Shown here: piece by piece, positions 23,311 to 34,867 of the stretch | Numbering within the stretch: position 1 is the first letter of the stretch | How the letters are laid out: every line of letters begins with the position of its first letter | Origin: Corylus avellana | Taxonomy: Eukaryota > Streptophyta > Magnoliopsida > Fagales > Betulaceae | DNA length: 64,000 bases | Reading direction: 5' to 3' | Assembly (NCBI RefSeq): GCF_901000735.1 | Contig: NC_081547.1 | Location: 4,464,001-4,528,000 of the forward strand | Made by a program: the position numbers and the translations under genes | The notes under the pieces: model-generated | The model's input: only the letters and a program-made list of their open reading frames with translations | Databases searched by the model: none | What the model was told of the DNA's origin: nothing

Positions 23311-26300
23311 ATGGGAAGCAGGCATGAGACTTTGGAGGATCCGATGGCAATCACGGCATCTGTGATTGATGATATGATATACGTTGCTGTGGGAAAAGAT
23401 GAGAAAGAGTGCAAATCAATCCTGTTATGGGCTTTGCAGAATTCTGGGGGAAGGAGGATTTGCATCCTTCATGTTCATCAGCCTCCACAGCTCATTCCCT
23501 TCAGTAAGTCCCAAACACGTACATGTTAATTTCTTGATGATTCCATGCAAGTAGGCTCGATTGTGAAAACGATTTGAAAATAAGGAAACTTAATTGGAAA
23601 AATATTATATAGTCTGGAATTTATTAGAGTTTTTTTTCTTGATTAATCTGCAGTGGGTACAAAAGTTCCAGCAAGCAAACTCCAGGAAAAGATAGTGAGC
23701 GATTACCGGAAAACTGAAAGGCAAAACATGCATCAGATCCTCGATGAATACGTTCGTTTCTGTCTCCAAATAGGGGTATAAATTTTATTCCTTTTTTTCT
23801 GTTTGTTTTATTCACTTTTCTTATATTCCTTTAGTGTTTAACTTAGTTACAACTTACATGTATCCAAGATAAACTTAAATGTAGGTACGGGCACAGAAAC
23901 TGGAAATAGAAATGGACCATATTGAGAAGGGAATTGTAGAGCTCATCTCTAAGCACGGGATCAAGAAGCTTGTTATGGGAGCAGCCTTAGAGAAGCGCTA
24001 TAAACGGTATAAACAACATAAAATCTTTTTCCACTTCATCATGATCTTGATCACTTGATCTATTCTTCGTTGGTATCTAACGGTCAAAAATTGCCATCTC
24101 CGTCAATTTGTTATCCAAGTTATTATCAATTTAGACACTAATTAAGAGAAAGTCCATGTAGATTAATCCTTTGTCCAAATAAATTTTAAACTGTCCAACT
24201 AATTACTAGGACATATGAAGTTCCTCATTCTCTTCAAGAACACCAAGGAATCTCTCTCAAGCTCACAATAATACTCAAGCAAGGTTTCTCTAGGGCTCAG
24301 AGGGCAGATTGGGTTGGTAAGGATTGTGGGAAGGGGTATTTATAGGATAGAAAAAGTTGTAAGCCCTGCAGTGTAATGAGTGTTCGGTACTACAATGCTA
24401 AATGTTCGTGTACTGTTTACCCAGCAGTTTTTGGGCTGCAATCGTACACTCGGACAATATTCAGTGGTTAACCAAAAGTTAATGAACGTTCGGGCTAATC
24501 CTCACATGAACGTGTACTATTGCAAGCGAATGTTCGTGTGGTCCCCATTTGAGCGTTTGGTCAGAAAGTCCAAAATTTTCAAAATGACCCTCTTGCTATT
24601 CCTAGTGACCGAAAGTCCAATTAACCCTTTAACCAAGCTGCCTAAGCCTAATTAATTACTTGGGACACTACACAAGACATTGCAAATTGTGTAGTAGATT
24701 AATGGGGCAAAAGTCTAATTTTTTTACTAATAATTTTAACGTGACTCGATGTTTAACCTAGTAAAATGTGTTACAATAATTGTTGATCTACTACGTATTG
24801 CTTGATAATTGCAGAAGAATGACAGAACTCAAGTCTAGTAAAGCTAAATATGTGCGCGAGAAAGCACCTATTTCCTGTCATATACAATTTATTTGCAAAG
24901 GCCACCTCATCTTCACCAGGTTTGGTAGACAGCTTTTGTTAATTAATTACTCTTTATCATGCAACGTTGACAATATAAAGTTCATATATGAAATTCATGT
25001 TATTTACTTTTTACTTTAATTTTGACTATAGGGAAAGATGATCAATGGGTAAAGTCAGGATTCAAATTTATAACTTTTGTAATTTGATATTATTATGCTA
25101 AATTACTAAGCTGATAAAAAAAAATGATGAATTAATTTAGTTATTTATAATCTTTATTAATATTACAACGCTATTCTATTTCAAAATATTATTATAATTA
25201 CCAATGCAAATTTAAATATGAATATAGGGAAGCAAGCGCAGACGTGACTGAAAGTGGACAATCAAACCTCATGAAATCACGGTCGGTTGCTTTTGGGAAC
25301 GACAGGAACAGGGACAGCAGTGAAATCCGACAATCAAACTTCGTGAGATCACAATCTGTTACAGCGGGGCACAAGTACAGGGATAGCATTGGAAGGATGA
25401 TGGGCATCTTCGGTATCCCTTCACCGGCGGCAGCAGGCACTAGTGATCAAGAGACTACTTCATCTCCAAAAAGTCCTTCGGGTTCTGATGGATGGGGCGA
25501 TGGGTTAGGATTGGGAAGGAGTCCTTCCGGTTCGGTTTATTATTGCTCGACCAGCTCTCCCAAAAGAGTGGCTGACGTAACTCTGTCTTCATGGGCGCAT
25601 GAGGCCAATGAGGTTAGCGCACCCTCTCCCGCGGGTTCGGTTTATTCAAGAACCTCTTATGTGGATGTCGGATCTCCATCAATATGCTCTTCTAATGGAG
25701 CCCTCAATGCTGTGGTACGTGCAATACATTGATTCATGTAAAATTTATAAAAATACAAATTTACTCTAAATTAAAATAAAAAATTCAGTTTTTTATTTTC
25801 TCTATATATTATGAGGCATGCATGTGGAGGCTTTGAGTGTATGGCATGGTTTAAATTGTACGTGCATGGGGCTTCTATAAGAAGCGTTTTAGGTTTCTCT
25901 TTAGCATTTATTCATCGAAATTGATCAAAGATTAATAAACAATTAAACAATATGAAAAAGGCTTTAAATTTAAACATTTAAGGGATATCCTTGCAGGACG
26001 AAAGTTTAAATGACACTTTTTATGAGCGACTTCAACGAGTGATGGCAGAGAATGAAAAAGAAACACTCAGGCGTCTGAAAGCAGAAAGAGATGTGATTGA
26101 GGCCGAACGCCGGGTAAAGATTTTAATAATAATAAAAAATTCTAATTGCTGCAGAACTTGAAACATAATCTGATGCAAATTGTGAATAATCAAATGAACA
26201 GAGCCAAGAAGAATCGAGACAAAGAAAAGAATTTGAGGAAGCGCTGGTGGAGGTAAAAGAAGAGCTTGAAAATGTGAAGAATCAGAGAGACCAAGTAAAG

Positions 26301-28086
26301 GAAGAACTGAGGATTTCTCAAGAACATGAATTATCATTAAAGATTCATATTGCAGAGTTACAGAAAGTGATGAATGAGGTGCAGATGGAGCGTGATTATG
26401 CGCTGAAAGAAGTTGAAGGGCTAAGATCAAGAAAACAAGTTGGTGATGATGATCACTTCTCTGAGTTCAAGCTCTCTGAGATCGAAGAAGCTACTCAGAA
26501 GTTTGATGAATCCAAGAAAATTGGACAAGGAGGATATGGAAGCATTTATAAAGGTCTCCTGCGTCAAAAAGAGGTTGCAATTAAGATGCTACAATCTCCC
26601 GGCTCCCATGGCATCTCACAATTCCAAATGGAGGTTTGTCTATTCCTTCGAAAATTTATTTGTAGTTGTATATTTATTAGGCCAAAAATAGTGATGCGTA
26701 CCGTTAAATTATCATTTATTTCAAAAGTTTAAACTGGTAGGAAAAAATAAATTTGATCTTTTATCTATGGGAAACTTCATTTAGGACCCTTGAACTATCA
26801 TACGTTTTAAAAAGACTTCTAAAATTTCAAAATCCCTCAATTTCACGTGATGAACTTTCAATTTGATGTGATGTACAGGTAAAGTACTCCTGTACATCAA
26901 TTTTCAGCGTTAAACGGACGTTAAACATGATTAAATTACCTTTATACCTATAAATTTTTTATAAAATTTTAAATTTACCATTGTGACCCAATTGTTTTTC
27001 TTAAAAAAAAAAACAAAACAAAAATCAAAGGTATTTTGGTATTTTTGTCAGTTTTCGTTAAAGCTAATGCTGAAAATTGAATGAGGGAAGGTATATTGCA
27101 TCAAATTGAAAGTTCAGGAGTAAAATTGAGAGTTTTTGAATTTTGTGAGTCTTTTCAAAACGCAAGATAGGTCAGGGGTCTTTTGTGAAGTTTTTCATTT
27201 AATTTATATTCAAACTAAACTTCCATTATTCAAAATTTATTTCCTTAATTTTTTAATTTTTAAAGTTTTCATCACTTAAAAGAAAAATACATTCAACAAT
27301 AGCAATTTACACTTAAAAAATGAAACAAAGTTAGATCAAAAGTTTGGCATTTTATCTCATTTGGTGGTTGTATATAATATATATCAGGTTAGTGTATTGA
27401 GTCAGCTGCGGCATCCGAATCTTGTGAAACTTACTGGATCCTGCCCTGAAGTTTTTGCGCTAATCTATGAGTATCTCCCCAATGGAAGCCTTGAAGATAG
27501 ACTGAGCATGAAAGACAACAGCCCTCCATTATCATGGCGAACTCGAATACGCATTGCCACAGAGTTGTGCTCTGTCCTCGTTTATCTTCATTCTGCTAAA
27601 CCTCACAGCATAGTACATGGTGATTTGAAGCCCTCCAACATCCTCCTCGACGCCAACTTTGTCAGTAAACTGAGTGACTTTGGAATCTGCCGCATGTTAT
27701 CTGATGCAAGTTCAAGCAACAACGTTAACACAACGTTGTCTCATATAACTATCCCAAAGGGCAGTTTCGCTTTCATAGATCCTGAGTTTCTTGAAACAGG
27801 AGTGCTTACTTTGAAGTCTGATATTTACTCGTTTGGGATCATATTACTACAACTGTTGACTGGGCGACAACCCTTTAAGATATCAAATGAAGTGAAATAT
27901 GCCCTGGATGCTGGAAACTTGAAAGCTCTCTTGGATCCTTTGGCTGGAGACTGGCCGATTTTGGCTGCTCAAAAGTTGGCCCACCTGGGATTGAGATGCT
28001 GCGACAGGAACCGAGGGAGCCGTCCGAAACTTGGTTCAGAAGTGTTGAAGATGCTTGAACCAATGAGGGCTTCATATGGGTCTTAA
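23311..28086 (+). CDS. USP-kinase protein, copy 4 (758 aa, no U-box)
   Basis: Eight exons: 23311-23503, 23654-23775, 23885-24006, 24815-24919, 25228-25714, 25997-26113, 26202-26633 and 27388-28086. All borders are GT-AG and every phase fits. Residues ~15-180 form the USP-like domain, 181-343 a Ser-rich linker, ~344-460 a coiled coil and ~470-740 the kinase. Key residues: glycine loop from G490, K510 (VAIK), D605 in HGDLKPSN (non-RD), D623 of DFG, then IDPEF. All core residues are present, so the kinase is probably active. PUB33/PUB35-class proteins carry a U-box E3 domain after the kinase; this one ends RASYGS and the bases after TAA read CQPPSFI, then TA repeats. Start: first ATG, with the leader conserved in the relic at 20501. 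Confidence 0.92.
24218..24672 (+). mobile_element. LTR fragment in intron 3 of copy 4
   Basis: The 3' end (gcctaattaattacttgggacactaca, followed by CAAGA) matches the LTR at 7693-8097. The left end is deleted. It contains a TATA-like gtatttatagg near 24338. It is orthologous to the insertion in the pseudogene and absent from copy 1. Confidence 0.68.
26769..27196. mobile_element. Foldback element in kinase intron of copy 4
   Basis: The ends gggaaacttcat and gtgaagttttt are inverted. It is the same site and family as 3250-3670 and 10282-10710, and is absent from the short homologous intron of copy 5 (33769-33928). Confidence 0.72.
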
Positions 28087-28291
28087 TGCCAACCACCTTC
28101 TTTCATATATATATTTCTTAGTCATTGTATTTCTTTCATATATATATATATATATATTTCCTGATATTTATATGACTTGTTTAAGCTTATGGTTTGGTTC
28201 TAGTAGAAGAAATGTCTCCATATTTGTACAGTTTCTCTTGATTTTAGAAAGAGAAATGCTATTTTATCATCCCCGTCTATTTTGTATTAAT

Positions 28292-28336
<45 letters not shown>

Positions 28337-29105
28337 CATTGAAATTATAAAACCCACATATTGCCTACGGATCCAACGATTAATGTGAAAAAGAGATGAA
28401 AGAAAACTATGTTTCGAAAAGAAAAATCCAAACATCAACTATTTCTTTGGAAGGTCGAGGATGGGGCCGAGATTGCAAAAGAAACTTGATTTTGTTATGT
28501 GTTAAAACAATAATTATATCATATTATATATTTATTTTGTTATTTATATTATTAATTAATAATTTTGTCTAAGTTCATTCGTCTAAATTTTTGGCTTCGC
28601 CACTACGTACCTCGGAAGGATCGATTGAGAACTTGCGGTGGCAGGTTAAGTCAATATAGGCCACCCGATTACTCCTCGTGGCTAAATATTGTGTAGGCGC
28701 CATGGACCGACCACATGCATGTGGTGGTTCAGGTTGCACTTCATCTTTTGCTAAATGTCAAATATCCTCAACGAACGGCGTCAACGCAAACCGGAGATCT
28801 CATCGGAATAAAGATTTTTCAGGCCATTGTTGAAGTAGTGACACGTGGTATATATAGTGTGAGGTCCACGGTCCATTTCGGCGGCTGGATTAATTGACTT
28901 GATTTGGCCATTCCTAGCAGCCTACTGAGTCAGTACATGCAATCCGCCAGATCCGGCGGGTCCATGCCTTTATGTACCGACGGACGACGACAAGAGACGA
29001 GGTGGAATTTTGTGGAGATCTCTAATAAATTTGAAAATGCATGGAAGGGAACTTGGCGAACTGACTTATTCGGCACGTCTTCGATCTCTTGGCTGTGGGG
29101 ACTTT
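27753..29105 (+). repeat. 1353-bp direct duplicate, first copy
   Basis: The sequence from cccaaagggcagtttcgc (kinase exon of copy 4) through the spacer is base-for-base the same as 29213-30565 wherever I compared it, including TA-repeat length. The copies part at 29106/30566. See the gap at 29193. Confidence 0.9.
28295..28331. repeat. (TA)n microsatellite
   Basis: An uninterrupted TA run 3' of copy 4, repeated identically at 29755-29791. Longer than the homologous tract at 4763. Confidence 0.9.
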
Positions 29106-29192
29106 AGCTTCGTTTGGCAAGGGGAGGGTCAGCACTGTAGCTGGAACGGTACTGTTTCAGCTACAGTGCGGAGCTGACATTTTCAGCTTTTT
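29106..29192. mobile_element. End of a foldback element running into the gap
   Basis: After the shared 1353 bp, the first copy turns into agcttcgtttggcaagggga with inner pairing (cagcactgtagctg / cagctacagtgc), while the second copy continues as ordinary upstream sequence. This looks like the start of a MITE-type insertion interrupted by the gap. Confidence 0.5.
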
Positions 29193-29212
29193 NNNNNNNN
29201 NNNNNNNNNNNN
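29193..29212. other. Assembly gap of 20 N between identical sequences
   Basis: Exactly 20 N. The sequence after it restarts inside the kinase exon of copy 4 and repeats the preceding 1353 bp. Confidence 0.97.
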
Positions 29213-29751
29213 CCCAAAGGGCAGTTTCGCTTTCATAGATCCTGAGTTTCTTGAAACAGGAGTGCTTACTTTGAAGTCTGATATTTACTCGTTTGGGATC
29301 ATATTACTACAACTGTTGACTGGGCGACAACCCTTTAAGATATCAAATGAAGTGAAATATGCCCTGGATGCTGGAAACTTGAAAGCTCTCTTGGATCCTT
29401 TGGCTGGAGACTGGCCGATTTTGGCTGCTCAAAAGTTGGCCCACCTGGGATTGAGATGCTGCGACAGGAACCGAGGGAGCCGTCCGAAACTTGGTTCAGA
29501 AGTGTTGAAGATGCTTGAACCAATGAGGGCTTCATATGGGTCTTAATGCCAACCACCTTCTTTCATATATATATTTCTTAGTCATTGTATTTCTTTCATA
29601 TATATATATATATATATTTCCTGATATTTATATGACTTGTTTAAGCTTATGGTTTGGTTCTAGTAGAAGAAATGTCTCCATATTTGTACAGTTTCTCTTG
29701 ATTTTAGAAAGAGAAATGCTATTTTATCATCCCCGTCTATTTTGTATTAAT

Positions 29752-29796
<45 letters not shown>

Positions 29797-30565
29797 CATT
29801 GAAATTATAAAACCCACATATTGCCTACGGATCCAACGATTAATGTGAAAAAGAGATGAAAGAAAACTATGTTTCGAAAAGAAAAATCCAAACATCAACT
29901 ATTTCTTTGGAAGGTCGAGGATGGGGCCGAGATTGCAAAAGAAACTTGATTTTGTTATGTGTTAAAACAATAATTATATCATATTATATATTTATTTTGT
30001 TATTTATATTATTAATTAATAATTTTGTCTAAGTTCATTCGTCTAAATTTTTGGCTTCGCCACTACGTACCTCGGAAGGATCGATTGAGAACTTGCGGTG
30101 GCAGGTTAAGTCAATATAGGCCACCCGATTACTCCTCGTGGCTAAATATTGTGTAGGCGCCATGGACCGACCACATGCATGTGGTGGTTCAGGTTGCACT
30201 TCATCTTTTGCTAAATGTCAAATATCCTCAACGAACGGCGTCAACGCAAACCGGAGATCTCATCGGAATAAAGATTTTTCAGGCCATTGTTGAAGTAGTG
30301 ACACGTGGTATATATAGTGTGAGGTCCACGGTCCATTTCGGCGGCTGGATTAATTGACTTGATTTGGCCATTCCTAGCAGCCTACTGAGTCAGTACATGC
30401 AATCCGCCAGATCCGGCGGGTCCATGCCTTTATGTACCGACGGACGACGACAAGAGACGAGGTGGAATTTTGTGGAGATCTCTAATAAATTTGAAAATGC
30501 ATGGAAGGGAACTTGGCGAACTGACTTATTCGGCACGTCTTCGATCTCTTGGCTGTGGGGACTTT
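29213..30565 (+). pseudogene. Duplicate of the 3' end of copy 4 plus spacer (probable assembly artefact)
   Basis: It begins mid-exon in the kinase domain (after DFG, at PKGSF) and carries the last ~110 codons to TAA at 29546, then the spacer. No upstream exons belong to it. An unmerged contig overlap explains it best; a real recent duplication is possible. Confidence 0.8.
30290..30325 (+). promoter_or_regulatory. G-box plus TATA box upstream of copy 5
   Basis: gacACGTGg is directly followed by tatatatag, about 330 bp before the ATG of copy 5. Identical blocks stand at 5248 and 28838. ACACGTGG is the core of ABRE/G-box elements bound by bZIP and bHLH factors in plants; its use here is inferred. 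Confidence 0.45.
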
Positions 30566-30647
30566 GTGGCTGCAATTTACGCAATTTAAGCAGATGATTA
30601 TATCAGCTTAATTAGTTCCAGCACGAGGCTTCAGAGGATTGGAGCCG

Positions 30648-33600
30648 ATGGCTGAGGATATGATATATGTTGCGGTTGGAAAAGACTTGAAGGAGTGCAA
30701 ATCAATCCTGGTATGGGCGTTGCAGAACTCGGGAGGAGGGAGGATTTGCATCCTTCACGTTCATCAGCCTGCACTGTATATTCCATTTAGTATGTCCCAA
30801 ACACCCAGTATATATATATATATATATAGACTTAGAATTACGAATTTGATTTGATTTTTATTTTCTTTTTGGATTAATTGCAGTGGGTGGAAAAGCTCCA
30901 GCTAGCTCACTGACGGAAAAGATTGTACGGGAACACCAGGAAACTGAGAGGCAAAAAATGCAACAGATCATGAATGAATATCTTCTCATCTGTCGCCAAA
31001 TGGGGGTATAAGTCCTTTCTTTCTTTTTTAGAACTTGTTTTTTTGTGGTTTCATCCAATTATCATTGTTTTACCACGTGTCCCACTACTAATAAAATAAT
31101 AAATATTTATTAATTTATTATTTTATTAGTAATGTAACACGTGACAGAACAATGACTCTTGGATGGAAAATGGGCGCCTAAATCAGAAATTTCAGAAACT
31201 AAAATTTCTAGAGAATTTCAGTAGATCCTGATCCCAAATTCAATAGATCAACCATTAGATTTGTGAAATCCACCATTGAATTTGTGTGAGGTCTACATAA
31301 ATCCCTTATTTTGGCATTCTATTTTTTCAAAATCTAGGCACGGGCTCATAAGCTAATAACTGAAGCGGATTGTATCAAGAAGGAAATTGTAGAACTCATC
31401 TCTCAAAATGGGATCAGGAAGCTTGTCATGGGAGCAGCAGCAGAGAAGCACTATCGAAGGTAAAAATTACTAGTAATGCTATATACCATGTCTTTATCTT
31501 ACTTTTAACATATTATGCTAACGTATCAGGATCTAACAGTCATTAATTTTCTTTTTTTATTATTTTATTATTATTATTTTTTTAACAATGACTGATTCAA
31601 GAGTTACTTCACTTTGTCATATCATCATAGTGGAATAAAAGTAGGATAAAGATATGGTGTATAGCATTTTTCAAAAACCACACAACAACTTTTTCCATGT
31701 CATCACAATCACTTCTTGTTTGTTCTATATGTATATATATCTATTGTGGATATATAAATTTAGTAATTTTTTACATGACTTGCAAACTGAATACAAAATT
31801 AGTGGGTTAGGGTTGATGGTTTGACCTATTTAATTAAATGAGTCCAAGTTATGGTTAACCTATGTAATCTTGTACGCATGTCTCAACATAACCCGACATG
31901 CAACATTTAAGGTTGAAATTTTTTGACACGATTTGCGAATTCAAAACAAACCTAACATGAAATTAGCAGATTATGATTAAGAGGTTGACACGAACCTAAC
32001 ATGCAACACAGAACAATCCCAAACAATTCAAAACAAATTTTCCTCACTTTTCATAGAAAGATTATTATTGCTAGCTGTTTCATTGTTTGTTGAAATTTCT
32101 TATGTTGGTAATTATAGTTTTGGGGATCGAGATTGCTTAACTACTGCTTGACATTGCAGAAAAATGATGGACCTCAAGTCTAGTAAAGCTAAATATGTGC
32201 GCGAACAAGCACCACTCTCCTGTCACATACAATTTATCTGCAAGGGAAACCTCATCTACAACAGGTTAATTTGTTTGACAGTTTGCTTGTACACATACAA
32301 ATATTGGAAAAATATCCCTAAACCAGAAGCTTCTAAGCTTTTTAGAACTTTCTTATTGATATTTATGTATTTAAAAAAAAAATGCATGAAATTGTTGAAA
32401 TACTATGGCCTTCTCACTCACTGATATCTTTATACCATATAAAAACAGGGACGCAAGTGCTGACACCGAAACTGGAGAACCAAACCCTAGGAGATCACAA
32501 TCTGCTGCAGTGGGGTACAGTAGGGACAGAGGTGGAACAAGCTTCTTGGATAGTCCAATACCAGAAGGCACTGAAGAGCAGCTTGCATCTCTAAAGAGTG
32601 GCTTCTTTACTCCAGAAGGGGATTTTGATCAGTGGGATTTATTACCAAGGAGTTCTCAGGATTTGGGTTGCTCTGCAATTTCTCTGCCTTCATGGAGTGA
32701 GGGAAGTGAGTTTGGGACACTCTCTTCGACTTCTGCTAATTCAAGAAGCTCTTCCAGTGTGGACGTCGCATCTTCTCTACTTCCACCATTTCCCTCTTTC
32801 ATTTCTAGTCCAAGTCTCATGTCAACATGCTCTTCTACTTCCAGTGGAGCTCACAGTGTTGTGGTATGTGCAAAACATCGTGTGTGTGTGTATATATATA
32901 TATATGGACCATCTTTTTATTCTGAATTTTGATAAAATGATATCACAATTTTTATAAAAAAAAAAAAAAAAAAGAAAAAAGAAAAAGAAAGAGATATGAG
33001 AAGGATTGAAAATTTGAACTTTCAATGCATCCTAGCAGGAGGGAAGTCTAGATAATTCTCTATACGACCAACTTAGACAGGCGATGGCAGAGGCTGAAAA
33101 AGAGGCACTCAAGCGTCGGAAAGCAGAAAGAGACATGATTGAGGCTATACGTAGGGTAATGCTTTTACCAATCTACAACTTCTTTAATGTTGTAAATAAA
33201 TATCAACTCGTGAAAGAAAGATCTCTAGTGTGTTTTGAAAACTGCACACTCTTTTACCTGACTACCATTGACACTAAGCTTGAAAAAAAAAAAAAAATCT
33301 TACGCAAATTGCAAACAATGCAATCAACAGGCAGAGTTGAAACAAAGATTAGAAATTGAGGAAGCACTGTTGAAGGAGAAAGAAGAACATGAAAGGGTGA
33401 AGAATCAGAGAGATCAACTCGTGGAAGAACTCCTTATTTCTCAAGAACGGGAAACATTACTAAAATGCCAAATTGCAGAGTTACACAAAGAGAGAGATAA
33501 GTTGCAGAAGGAGTACTGTGATAGTGCAGTGAATGAAGCTGAAGCACTGAGAAGAAAACAAGGGGAGCCCTCAAGTAGACAGATGCCTCAGTTCTCTGAG

Positions 33601-34618
33601 TTCTTGCTCACTGAGATTGAAGAAGCTACTCTATGGTTTGATGAATCCCTTAAAATTGGAGAAGGAGGATATGGGAACATTTATAAAGGTCTCCTGCGTC
33701 AAACTAAGGTTGCTATAAAGATACTAAAATCTCATGATGCACAAGGCACCAAACAATTCCAAACGGAGGTTTGTGTATTCTTTTGAATCTTCTATTTGGT
33801 CTTATGGCTTTGAATTTGTATGAAAATATATAAAAAAAAAAAATATATGCACAAATTATTGACACCAATCATTTATCTATAAAAAAATTTAATATGGGAT
33901 TCTATCTCACCGGTTGGTTGTATGTCAGCTTGGAGTATTGAGTCAGCTAAGGCATCCCAACCTTGTGGAACTCAAAGGATCTTGCCCGGAAGTTTTTGCG
34001 CTCATCTATGAATATCTTCCTAATGGAAGCCTTGAAGATCGACTCAATTGCAGGGGAAACAGTCCTCCATTATCATGGCAGACTCGAATACGAATCGCCG
34101 CAGAGATGTGCTCTGTCCTTGTTTATCTTCACTCCATTAAACCTCACAGCATAGTACATGGTGATTTGAAGCCCTCCAACATCCTCCTTGATGCCAACTT
34201 TGTGAGTAAACTAAGTGACTTTGGAATCTGCCGTATGTTGTTCCCTGATGAAAGTTCAAGCAACAACGTTAACACAACACTGTATCATATAACTGTTCCA
34301 AAGGGCACTCCAGCCTACATAGATCCTGAGTTCCTTGAAACAGGAGTGCTTACTGTGAAGTCAGATGTTTACTCGTTTGGAATCATAGTACTACAACTGT
34401 TGACTGGGAGACAACCCTTCAAGATATCAAACGAAGTGAAAAATGCCTTGGATGCTGGAAGCTTGAAAGGGGTTTTGGATCCTTTGGCTGGAGACTGGCC
34501 TATTGCGCTTGCTCAAAAATTGGCTCGCTTGGCATTAGGGTGTTGTGAAAGGAACCGAAGCAATCGGCCAGACCTCCAGTCAGATGTATGGAAGGTGCTT
34601 GAACCAATGACTCAATGA
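30648..34618 (+). CDS. USP-kinase protein, copy 5 (716 aa, no U-box)
   Basis: Eight exons: 30648-30789, 30884-31005, 31338-31459, 32160-32264, 32449-32863, 33039-33155, 33331-33768 and 33929-34618. All are GT-AG and in phase to TGA. The start is ATG in MAEDMIYVAVGKD; the frame runs further upstream but without an ATG. It is a USP-like domain, Ser-rich linker (linker sequence quite different from copies 1 and 4), coiled coil with AELKQRLEIEEALLKEKEE, and kinase with GEGGYGN, VAIK, HGDLKPSN (non-RD), DFG and IDPEF. It ends LEPMTQ at the kinase boundary, with no U-box and, unlike copies 1 and 4, no U-box-like codons after the stop. Its kinase intron lacks the foldback element of copies 1, 3 and 4, consistent with an older branch. 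Confidence 0.92.
31048..31245. mobile_element. Partial foldback element in intron 2 of copy 5
   Basis: The core and right arm match 6380-6531 of the pseudogene; the left arm is missing here. The core contains attgttttaccacgtg facing cacgtgacagaacaat. Confidence 0.55.
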
Positions 34619-34867
34619 AGATGTTATCTTTTTTGAACTTATATATTCAATCTTAACTACAAATTCAAGACTTACGTGGCAGTACGTGAGGCAAGCTTGA
34701 GTTATAATGGAAGACAACTGGTGTGATTGTGAATGTACGAAAGGGATGAAGAATTCATGGAAGCTGCGTTTTATGTGTAATCTCACTTGCGTTTAGGGAA
34801 GTGAGTTGTTTTAGTAAACCCACCCAAAATCCCTCCACTTCTCCTCGACAACCGCCCTCTATCTTCC

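Noticed and set aside
24380..24655. Open frame of 91 codons in intron 3 of copy 4
   Set aside because: It lies inside the LTR fragment and has no match to a known protein family.
29262..29546. A separate short kinase gene after the 20-N gap
   Set aside because: It is identical to the end of copy 4 and starts mid-exon, so it is best read as an assembly duplicate.
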